64,000 nucleotides of DNA from Levilactobacillus fuyuanensis (GTDB lineage Bacteria; Bacillota; Bacilli; Lactobacillales; Lactobacillaceae): assembly GCF_003946395.1 (NCBI RefSeq), contig NZ_RHNZ01000008.1:1-64000 (forward strand). Reading direction: 5' to 3'. A model generated the notes under the pieces. It was not told where the DNA came from. It made no database searches and was given only the letters and a program-made list of their open reading frames with translations. The position numbers and the translations under genes are program-made. Shown here one piece after another: positions 57,566 to 64,000 of this stretch. The stretch's first letter is position 1. Every line of letters begins with the position of its first letter.

Positions 57566-57621
57566 ACCGTTCACCCTTTCTGATCACATCGACTATTTTC
57601 AGCCTGCGAATCCTTAAACAA

Positions 57622-57662
57622 ATTACCGTCTTGAACGGCCGCTAGCCTACCAAGACGGTAAT
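57622..57662 (-). terminator. Terminator of the ABC exporter operon
   Basis: A perfect 12-bp stem ATTACCGTCTTG/CAAGACGGTAAT with a moderately T-rich tail on the minus strand. Confidence 0.88.
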
Positions 57663-57716
57663 CGTTCCTATCCAACTATTATACGCGAATCACGACATAA
57701 TCTCTTGTGATTTCGA

Positions 57717-58952
57717 TTAAACTTTCCGGTAACGCTTCAATCCAACAACATTGAGAATGGTTAAGACAATCAGAAAGATCAGAAGAATCATAATGTCAAA
57801 ACCGAGGTCGAAGATGGATGTCCCCCGCATGATGATGTCGTTGACGGCATCCCCGGAGTACTTCAGTGGAATGATGTAAGAGATATCCTTGACCCAGTCG
57901 GCCATGGAATCCAGTGGAATAATTCCGGAGAAGAAGACCTGCGGAATGATCACTAGTGGGATGAATTGCATCATCTGGAATTCGGAGTTGGCAAACGTCG
58001 AGAGTAGAATCCCGAAAGCCAAGGCCACTAACGCCAGAATCAAGTTGATCACGACCACGCTGGCCATACTGCCGACAACCTCGATTCCCAGCAACCAGAC
58101 CGTCGTCAAGACAATGACGATGGTTTGGATGACTGCGAGCACCCCATAACTCAACATGTACCCAAAGACAATGGATGACCGCTTTACTGGGGTTGCCAGT
58201 AACCGATCCAAGGTGCCAGTCGTCCGTTCCTTCAACAGGGCCATCCCAGAAATCAGGAAGACGAAGAAGAAGACGAAGAAACCCATCAGAATTGGTAACA
58301 TTTTAGCAAAGTAGCCAGTGTTCTTATCCCCGTAAACGTAGTGATTCGTAATCTTAGGGGTCGATTGACTGGAACTCTTCGTGGCATGGTTCGTCGACTT
58401 GGCTTTGGTCACTGCGGCCTGCTTAGCAGCTGCTTGTTTGGCTGCAGCTGCACTCCCCGCCGTGGCCGATGTCGCACTTGTTGCGGCCTGTTGTTTTTGC
58501 AACGCTTGTAATTGCGCTTGCAGCTTAACCGTGGCCTTTGTGCTCTGCTTCAGTGCCGACTTCAGTTGGTTAATGCTCGTCGCCGTCAGGGCATTCTTGA
58601 AGGCTAACTTGACGGTCGCCGTCTTAGTAGAATCCGTGTTAGCGTAAGTCAGGCTGTAGTTTTTGCCGTTCTTCTTGATAATCGCATCGACTTTTTCATC
58701 ATCCATGGCCGCCTTGGCATCCTTCTTGGTGTCATAGCTCTTGACCGTCACGTGCTTGATTCCGCCCATTTCCTTATTCAACTTCTGGGAAACGGAGACC
58801 GTCCCCACACTCACGTCCGTTGAGGAATTGGTATTAAAGATCACGCTCATCAGCAGCATCACTAGGATGGGTGCGATAAACATCAGCGCTAACGTCCGCT
58901 TATCCCGGAAGAGTTCCTTCAGCACCCGGTTCATAATTCCAATCGTTCTCAT
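57717..58952 (-). CDS. ABC-2 type exporter permease
   Basis: A 411-residue permease with one N-terminal helix (LALMFIAPILVMLLMSVIF), a large extracytoplasmic domain of about 180 residues and five C-terminal helices. The outer domain ends in a low-complexity Ala/Gln/Lys/Ser stretch (about 150-200), probably a coiled or flexible linker. ABC-2 motifs include LKERTTGTLDRLLATPVKR. Paired with the ATPase upstream (1-nt stop/start overlap). Likely exports lipid or drug-like compounds, given the neighbouring lipid genes. Confidence 0.9.
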   Translation of the reverse strand: MRTIGIMNRVLKELFRDKRTLALMFIAPILVMLLMSVIFNTNSSTDVSVGTVSVSQKLNKEMGGIKHVTVKSYDTKKDAKAAMDDEKVDAIIKKNGKNYSLTYANTDSTKTATVKLAFKNALTATSINQLKSALKQSTKATVKLQAQLQALQKQQAATSATSATAGSAAAAKQAAAKQAAVTKAKSTNHATKSSSQSTPKITNHYVYGDKNTGYFAKMLPILMGFFVFFFVFLISGMALLKERTTGTLDRLLATPVKRSSIVFGYMLSYGVLAVIQTIVIVLTTVWLLGIEVVGSMASVVVINLILALVALAFGILLSTFANSEFQMMQFIPLVIIPQVFFSGIIPLDSMADWVKDISYIIPLKYSGDAVNDIIMRGTSIFDLGFDIMILLIFLIVLTILNVVGLKRYRKV

Positions 58953-59674
58953 TATTCAACACCCTCCGCCTTTAAGAATACGTCTTCAATCGTGGCAACC
59001 CCGTACTGTTGCTTCAACACAGCTGGCGCATCGAATGCCATGACTTCGCCACCCAAGAGCAAAGCCACCCGGCCAACCAGTTCGGCTTCATCCATCACGT
59101 GGGTCGTAATCAGGATGCTGCGACCTTCGTCACGAATCCGGCCCAGTTCCGCCCAGATTTGTCGGCGTAATGCAGGATCGATTCCGACGGTCGGTTCATC
59201 CAGAATCAACAATTCCGGGCTGCCTAACAAGGCAATCGCCAGGGAAAGCCGCCGCATCATCCCACCGGAGTAACCGGAAACGCGCTTGTTCAGGTCTGCC
59301 GTTAGGTCAACGACTTCTGCCGCATGCATAACTTCCTTTTTCATATCTGACTTAGCGATACCCTTCATCAAACCAAAGAACTTGAGGTTTTCTAAACCTG
59401 ACAGCGAATCGTACAGGGCATCCGTTTGAGCCATGTACCCGATTCGCCCTAGCAACTCCCGGTTTGGCATCGTGGTATCGAAGACCTTAGCGGAACCGCC
59501 GCTGGCAACTTCCATGCCCAGTGTCACTTTTATGACGGTCGACTTCCCGGCCCCTGAAGGTCCGATAAGCCCAACGATTTCACCGGGGTTCACGGTGAGG
59601 TTGATATCTTTTAAAACGGTTTGATCGCCAAATTTCTTGGCGAGATGTTGTAAATCAATAATTGCTTTTCCCAT
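58952..59674 (-). CDS. ABC exporter ATPase
   Basis: A 240-residue ATPase: Walker A GPSGAGKSTVIK, signature SGYSGGMMRRL, Walker B LLILDEPTVGIDP, His switch ITTHVMDE. AGAGGAGG-like GGGAGG precedes the ATG at 59674; a TTG five codons earlier is less likely. Its promoter carries the GTGAGT palindrome, so the downstream TetR (59.9 kb) or a related regulator controls it. Confidence 0.94.
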   Translation of the reverse strand: MGKAIIDLQHLAKKFGDQTVLKDINLTVNPGEIVGLIGPSGAGKSTVIKVTLGMEVASGGSAKVFDTTMPNRELLGRIGYMAQTDALYDSLSGLENLKFFGLMKGIAKSDMKKEVMHAAEVVDLTADLNKRVSGYSGGMMRRLSLAIALLGSPELLILDEPTVGIDPALRRQIWAELGRIRDEGRSILITTHVMDEAELVGRVALLLGGEVMAFDAPAVLKQQYGVATIEDVFLKAEGVE

Positions 59675-59704
59675 GATAGTGCCTCCCAAAACAAGTTTTG
59701 AATA

Positions 59705-59765
59705 GGTGAGTGATTACTTACTTACCTGATAAAGTGAGTATATACTCACCTGTGATTTTTGTCAA
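59705..59765 (-). promoter_or_regulatory. Promoter with two GTGAGT operators of the ABC exporter
   Basis: TTGACA (59760-59765) and TATACT (59737-59742) with a 17-bp spacer on the minus strand. A perfect 16-bp palindrome GTGAGTATATACTCAC (59734-59749) covers the -10 and spacer. A second imperfect copy (GGTGAGTGATTACTTACTTACC, 59705-59726) lies just downstream. This is the form of a TetR operator pair and implies repression. Confidence 0.85.
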
Positions 59766-59852
59766 CGATTCCTGGTAACTTTTTAATCATTATGACTGCA
59801 AGCAACGAGAACCGCCTATTCTTTCTATGATAATTGATGAAAATCAGACGTA

Positions 59853-59881
59853 CAAAAAAAGCCGCCACCATGTGACGACTT
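59853..59881 (-). terminator. Terminator of the TetR gene
   Basis: AGTCGTCAC pairs with GTGGCGGCT through Watson-Crick and G-U pairs, followed by a seven-T run. Confidence 0.85.
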
Positions 59882-60481
59882 CTAAATCAACTGCATTAAG
59901 AGATGAATCTGACCCGTGATAAATTTGCTCGTACCGTCCGGTAGCTTGCGACGATTGCGAATCAACAACTCATCAAAGATAACCTTCTGAAACGTGGCCA
60001 TGATGGCCGTTGCCAATTGTGTGGCCTTTTCCAGGCTGACCTCGGCCGGCGTCACTTCAAAGAGCCGTTCCGCCACATGCTGTTGGACATTCTCAAAAGA
60101 CGTGATCAGCCACGCCGACTGCTCATCGGAGAGCATTGCCCGGTTGCGAATCGTGATAATAAACTCTTGATAGCCAATACCGTTGCCCAACAGTTGCCAC
60201 ATATTTTCAAACAGCCCAATGACGTCCTGCTCGATACTGTCACGAGTCCATTCCGCCGTCATGTTTTTGGCGATACGCACGCGATCCGCAACACCCTCAT
60301 GGACGATGACATCCAGTAACTGTCGCTTGCCCTTAGGAAAATAATAGTACAACAGACCTTCGGCAATCCCAGCGCGTTCATTTATCTCGCGCGTTGACGT
60401 CTCCGTATAGCCCTTTTGCGTAAATAACTCGCGACTGACTGCAATAATATTCTGTCGCTGCTGGTCACTTTTTTTCGTCAT
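59882..60481 (-). CDS. TetR-family regulator of the envelope cluster
   Basis: A 199-residue repressor: HTH STREINERAGIAEGLLYYYF at about 30-50, C-terminal ligand domain. It is last in a same-strand run with the PlsC and GT8 genes and faces the ABC exporter genes across its terminator. The GTGAGT operators upstream of the ABC genes (59.73 kb) and upstream of plsC2 (63.98 kb) are its probable targets, which would make it a coordinator of the whole module. The ATG at 60481 is used; a GTG seven codons upstream lacks a ribosome site. Confidence 0.85.
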   Translation of the reverse strand: MTKKSDQQRQNIIAVSRELFTQKGYTETSTREINERAGIAEGLLYYYFPKGKRQLLDVIVHEGVADRVRIAKNMTAEWTRDSIEQDVIGLFENMWQLLGNGIGYQEFIITIRNRAMLSDEQSAWLITSFENVQQHVAERLFEVTPAEVSLEKATQLATAIMATFQKVIFDELLIRNRRKLPDGTSKFITGQIHLLMQLI

Positions 60482-60516
60482 AGCTTTCGTCGCTCCACTC
60501 ACGTATTTACTGTCTA

Positions 60517-61410
60517 TTATACCGTTTTCCCTGTGCTTGGGGCAATTGGCATCCGTTCACCACGCCAGCCAGCAACATCGCCGGGTTCAAATTGGTAAGT
60601 CAGTGGTTTGCCGTAAGCCTGCTCGTACGCGGTCTTCTTCTGCTGGTAATCCACGGCCATCATGTGACGACTGTTATCGCGTACGGACTTTTCTGGATCC
60701 GGAAATATCGGCTTGAGCACGTGCATCACGTAGCTGACCTGGTCAAATTCAGCATTGTCAACGTGTGGCAAATCCTGAATTTCCACAAAGCAGGAAATAA
60801 TCGGCACTTGGAACTTGGCGGCGTAGTAATAAGCCCCGCGCTTAACCGGCCGTGGCTTGCGGTAGTTGAACCACATCTCCTGTTCCGGATAGATCAACAC
60901 ATACTGCTTCTGATTGAGTGCCTGTTGGACAAACTTAGGAAAGATGCGACCGGCGTATTCCTTATCATCACTGATGGGAATCGTATCGTAGTAGTTCATC
61001 AGGTAGCCGATGACGCCGCCCATCTCAAGGTTAGTATCCCGGCTGACAATGTAAAGTCGCTTCTTACTGGTGCGTTGGACCATGCGCCGCACCACCGTGT
61101 TGTCTAACGGATTAAAGTGATTACTGGTAATAATCGCCCCGCCAGTCACCTCACGGAGATTATCCAAGCCCTCGAAGCGCGTCCGCCGATTGAAATAACG
61201 GGTCGCCAATCCCGCGACCTGGCGCGAAACGTGATTGTTAAAGCGATACGTGAGCGACCCATCCCGCCGCAGGTAGCGTTGGAGGACCGCCTGCTGCTGG
61301 GATTTGGTAAATTGGGGATCGTTGACTTCAACCTTAGCGTTGAGATTGCCAGTCAAAGTATCGTGTTCAATGTTTTCAACCACTTTTTCTTTCATCCCAC
61401 CGATAATCAT
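60517..61410 (-). CDS. PlsC-type acyltransferase, copy 1
   Basis: A 297-residue lysophosphatidic-acid-acyltransferase-fold enzyme. TSNHFNPLD gives the H-X4-D acyl site, and YPEQEMWFNYRKPRPV the substrate-binding block in place of EGTRS. No N-terminal membrane helix, so a peripheral enzyme. Starts one base after the GT8 stop codon. Probably acylates a glycolipid made by the GT8 enzymes rather than phosphatidate. Confidence 0.82.
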   Translation of the reverse strand: MIIGGMKEKVVENIEHDTLTGNLNAKVEVNDPQFTKSQQQAVLQRYLRRDGSLTYRFNNHVSRQVAGLATRYFNRRTRFEGLDNLREVTGGAIITSNHFNPLDNTVVRRMVQRTSKKRLYIVSRDTNLEMGGVIGYLMNYYDTIPISDDKEYAGRIFPKFVQQALNQKQYVLIYPEQEMWFNYRKPRPVKRGAYYYAAKFQVPIISCFVEIQDLPHVDNAEFDQVSYVMHVLKPIFPDPEKSVRDNSRHMMAVDYQQKKTAYEQAYGKPLTYQFEPGDVAGWRGERMPIAPSTGKTV

Positions 61411-61411
61411 G

Positions 61412-62359
61412 TTAGATCAGCTCCAATTCTTTTCTAATCTGCTGGACGTCCCCGCTATTCTTCTCTGAGAAGGTGTGAAGTGATCCTAATAAGCCCTGTT
61501 CTGCCTCGTGGTCCTTAGCCCGATCTGCATCGGTAAAGGCCTGTTGGATGGCCTTTATCTCTGCGAAGTAAGGTGACTTAGGTGCGTAATCCCAGAAATA
61601 TTGGCCGTTCTGCGCATCTTCGTAGTGCCACGGCTTCCCAAAAAGACTGTAGTGCAGCAGCTTTGGGGCCGTCACCCGGTCGTGCTTGGTCGGCATCACA
61701 TTCCACGCCCGGTCGATATGAGTCACGCGGTCGCGGCACAATTCATTTAGATAGTCTTGGTCTGGTGCGATGAATTCCACGTGATAGGTCGTGAGCAAAC
61801 GCGTAAAGGTTTCATTGAATTTTTCTGCGCGCATCTGCTTCAGATTCAACAACATCATCCCGGAATTAAAGTAATCGCTGATGGGTAACTCCAAGTGTTG
61901 CGTGACGTACTGGATACTCTGGGGATTATCGGCTGCGAAGGTGTCCTGAACGGCTCCAACCAAGTTATCCCCTAAGTTGATCTGGAACAACTCCGCGAGG
62001 TCCGTGGTCGTGACGACATCGGCATCGAGATAGATGGCCTTATCATACTGCGGGAACATTGCGGCAATGAAGAGCCGGTAGTAGATGGTCAAGGTGAACA
62101 TATTTCCCCGCAGCTTCATGTGCTCGCCGGCGAGCTGCTTCATCAAGTCATCACTGACTGTGACAAAGCGAATCGATACGTTATCGGTCGCCAGCTGACC
62201 CAACCGCTCACGGTTCTCCGCGTTGAGGTCCTCGTATAAAACAATGAGATCGTACTGCTGCTGATCATCGGCATTGGTAATAATTGAGGTCATCGCCACC
62301 GAAAGAAACGGGGCATAAGCATCGTTGATTGAAAAGAACACTGGAATTGGTTGGGTCAT
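61412..62359 (-). CDS. GT8-family glycosyltransferase, copy 1
   Basis: A 315-residue retaining glycosyltransferase of the LgtC/GspA type. VFFSINDAYAPFLSVAMTSI, DKAIYLDADVV with the metal-binding DxD, YFNSGMMLLNL and LLHYSLFGKPWHY are family landmarks. Uses UDP-glucose or UDP-galactose. Ends with a non-family helical tail of about 50 residues. Part of plsC2-GT8-GT8-plsC1. Confidence 0.9.
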   Translation of the reverse strand: MTQPIPVFFSINDAYAPFLSVAMTSIITNADDQQQYDLIVLYEDLNAENRERLGQLATDNVSIRFVTVSDDLMKQLAGEHMKLRGNMFTLTIYYRLFIAAMFPQYDKAIYLDADVVTTTDLAELFQINLGDNLVGAVQDTFAADNPQSIQYVTQHLELPISDYFNSGMMLLNLKQMRAEKFNETFTRLLTTYHVEFIAPDQDYLNELCRDRVTHIDRAWNVMPTKHDRVTAPKLLHYSLFGKPWHYEDAQNGQYFWDYAPKSPYFAEIKAIQQAFTDADRAKDHEAEQGLLGSLHTFSEKNSGDVQQIRKELELI

Positions 62360-62372
62360 GTTAATCTCCTCC

Positions 62373-63194
62373 TTACAGGGTCACAATTAATTTTTCATAT
62401 TCCGTCAAAATATCATCATATTCATGGAGCTTTAGCTTACTGTGCACGTCCGCGACCTGCCAGGGTTTGACCGTGAGCGTGTGTACCCACGGGAATAGAC
62501 GAAAGCTGGTCGTGAAATGTTGAAAAACGGTGTTCGCTTTCAAACGACGTTGTTCGTTGTAACGCCGTGGCATCAGTCGTTTATGCGCCGCTAGACTATT
62601 AATTGCCGATTGATCAGGCATAAACATCTCACGGTTCCGGCAAAGTTCACGGCTGCGGGCAAATAACCCCGTCCGCCGAATCTCCTTGAGATTGAGCAAG
62701 AGAACACCAGAGTTCAGATAGTCGAAGTGTTCCCAGTTCTGGTGGAAGAACCAGCGCCCGTAGTGATCGAGGACTCCCGCTACCTCGATGCCCTGAATGT
62801 CTTGGTGATAAAACAGCTGACAATTGCGCCGACAGATGACATCAGTATCCAGGTACAGGAGCTTATCTGGTAACGTTGGCACTTGATCGGCGTACAGCCG
62901 GAGCATGCAGCACGGGGTAAAGATCGTCTCGAGATTGGCGGTCGGTGGATTTGCAGCGACCAAGGCCGTCACGTCGACTCGAGTTACCCGGTTAGCTGGA
63001 TTATCCTGCTTGACCAGTGCATCCAGTTCGGCCGTCGTTTCGGCAGTCAACGGATAGAAATGACGCGATTTATTTTGCATAAATGCCGTCAAAATGGTGA
63101 TATTTAACGGTTCACGAGTCTGCTTCAATAACGAAAGAATTGAGATTAACAGCCCCGGCTTCATATTGTTATCGCCACAATACAAAACATTCAC
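62373..63194 (-). CDS. GT8-family glycosyltransferase, copy 2
   Basis: A 273-residue GT8 enzyme: NVLYCGDNNMKPGLLISILS, DKLLYLDTDVI (DxD) and YLNSGVLLLNLKEI. The C-terminal HYS..GKPW block is replaced by FRLFPWVHTLTVKPWQ, so it is a more divergent member. Starts 4 bp after the next gene's stop codon. Probably adds a second sugar to the same acceptor as copy 1. Confidence 0.87.
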   Translation of the reverse strand: MNVLYCGDNNMKPGLLISILSLLKQTREPLNITILTAFMQNKSRHFYPLTAETTAELDALVKQDNPANRVTRVDVTALVAANPPTANLETIFTPCCMLRLYADQVPTLPDKLLYLDTDVICRRNCQLFYHQDIQGIEVAGVLDHYGRWFFHQNWEHFDYLNSGVLLLNLKEIRRTGLFARSRELCRNREMFMPDQSAINSLAAHKRLMPRRYNEQRRLKANTVFQHFTTSFRLFPWVHTLTVKPWQVADVHSKLKLHEYDDILTEYEKLIVTL

Positions 63195-63197
63195 CTT

Positions 63198-63944
63198 TCA
63201 TCCCTCCTCATAGGTTACGTACTGGACGTTGCTGGTTGCCGCACGCTTGGTCATCTGGGCTTGAATCCGCTGCTGGAGGTCTCGCTGTTGTTGTTTCGGC
63301 AATAAACTCTGGTCCGCTTCAAACGGTCCATCCAGATACACGACTAACCGCGGTCGCCGCCACCGACGCTTACGGTAGGTCACCGTCAGACAATAGGCTG
63401 GCACCTGCGCGACCACTGGAAAGTGAAACGCCCCAGGATTGAAGGGCCGAATGCCAGTGTAGTACGGCCAGACGTGTTCCTCCGGATAAATCATCACCCA
63501 CTCGCCAGCCGCTAATTTCCCCACAACTGTCCGATTGAACAATCCCAGTTGGTGGAGCGTCTGCGGCGTTGGTAAGGCGCCCCCCAGCGTCGTCAACGGA
63601 CCAAGCACCGGGATACCCAGGTTAGCGGGACTAGCTAGGACATTGAATGTCTGCCGCTTCCCAAGGTAATAAGGAATCAGGACGTCACCCGTGGGCTGCG
63701 TGTGGTTACCATATACGACGAAACCGCCAGGGCCCCCTGCCTTCAACCGCCAAGCATTCTTGAACGTGATGGCTCGGCCTAAACGACAGTAGAGAACACT
63801 GATGACCTTAGCCGTCGTGCGAACCAGTCGCTGCTGCCATCCTTTCCCGGGACACCGCCAATTATAATCGCCGGGTAATCGCCAATCTTGATGACGACTC
63901 GTTACCAAATCATCGTGAAAACTGTGATAGATCCGCTTTCTCAT
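63198..63944 (-). CDS. PlsC-type acyltransferase, copy 2
   Basis: A 248-residue acyltransferase-fold protein. The acyl site reads YGNHTQPTGDVL, with five residues between His and Asp rather than four, and YPEEHVWPYYTGIRPFNPGAF gives the second block. First gene of the cluster; GGAGGAGGG precedes the ATG. The spacing change in the active-site motif makes its activity a question. Upstream, a GTGAGT operator lies at 63976-63991. Confidence 0.8.
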   Translation of the reverse strand: MRKRIYHSFHDDLVTSRHQDWRLPGDYNWRCPGKGWQQRLVRTTAKVISVLYCRLGRAITFKNAWRLKAGGPGGFVVYGNHTQPTGDVLIPYYLGKRQTFNVLASPANLGIPVLGPLTTLGGALPTPQTLHQLGLFNRTVVGKLAAGEWVMIYPEEHVWPYYTGIRPFNPGAFHFPVVAQVPAYCLTVTYRKRRWRRPRLVVYLDGPFEADQSLLPKQQQRDLQQRIQAQMTKRAATSNVQYVTYEEG

Positions 63945-63975
63945 GGCAATCCCTCCTCCACCTTTTAAAAATTAA

Positions 63976-63991
63976 GTGAGTGCTCAATTAC
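63976..63991 (-). promoter_or_regulatory. Candidate TetR operator upstream of the acyltransferase/GT8 operon
   Basis: GTGAGTGCTCAATTAC matches the operator half GTGAGTG of the ABC promoter and follows it closely over 16 bp (shared with GTGAGTGATTACTTAC at 59706-59721). On the minus strand a TTGAAG -35 lies at 63995-64000, putting the site between -35 and -10. Confidence 0.55.
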
Positions 63992-64000
63992 CAACTTCAA

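Noticed and set aside
1-64000. Prophage, insertion sequence, transposase, CRISPR or toxin-antitoxin system
   Set aside because: None of the visible proteins or repeats carries the marks of these systems.

Overview
The window looks like chromosomal DNA from a mid-GC member of the Lactobacillaceae (a levilactobacillus-type organism is the best guess). The grounds are the Gram-positive ribosome-binding sites, Firmicutes-style CcpA (cre) and LexA sites, a T-box, an LPXTG sortase substrate, lipobox binding proteins and a single tRNA-Arg(UCU). I see no rRNA, CRISPR array, phage, transposase or plasmid replication gene. Most genes lie on the minus strand.

Layout. 0-9 kb: 3-methyladenine glycosylase, DUF488, a beta-phosphoglucomutase-like HAD protein, a Usp, an AT-richer DUF1643-like gene, a BCCT transporter, an acetyltransferase and RNase HI. 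9-16 kb: cytosine deaminase, a PdxK/ThiD-type kinase, a flavodoxin-fold reductase, small membrane proteins, tRNA-Arg, a cytochrome b5-like protein, a cold-shock protein and MutY. 17-30 kb: an OppA lipoprotein, lipoate ligase facing a GcvH-like protein, the T-box-controlled methionine transporter MetQNI, a divergent Tag paralogue, and a second OppA behind a cysteine-rich leader-peptide attenuator. 30-45 kb: GH3 beta-glucosidase, an acyl-amide hydrolase of the penicillin V acylase/bile salt hydrolase family, a Tag-SbcD-SbcC repair operon with a LexA box, then secreted proteins (matrixin-like metalloprotease, GH25 lysozyme, GH8 glucanase) around a ferrochelatase/MntH pair. 45-64 kb: a MerR-cupin-CMD operon, a collagen-binding-type LPXTG adhesin, an ADP-ribosylglycohydrolase/NCS1 permease/PfkB kinase operon, an aldo-keto reductase, two tandem MFS exporters with TetR, and a cluster of two PlsC-type acyltransferases, two GT8 glycosyltransferases, a TetR regulator and an ABC-2 exporter sharing a GTGAGT operator motif.

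The most unusual feature is a family of six dispersed, non-coding, highly structured elements (64-196 bp cores; sites A-F at about 6.2, 9.2, 17.0, 20.7, 27.6 and 28.2 kb). They share conserved end blocks. The inner stem differs in sequence between copies yet stays paired, and in most copies the flanking DNA is palindromic as well. They carry no protein and match no element I can name. The second notable system is the leader at 30.02-30.29 kb: a 34-codon ORF with four clustered Cys codons, a stem joining its start and end, and an intrinsic terminator in front of oppA. Several enzymes also lack textbook residues: MutY without iron-sulfur ligands, a Tag paralogue without its active-site Glu and most zinc ligands, and a HAD protein with His at the acid/base position. 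A BCCT gene appears to start at ATT.

Together the region suggests a sulfur and peptide scavenging lifestyle (MetQNI, two OppA), a DNA repair hub, and an envelope and surface module.
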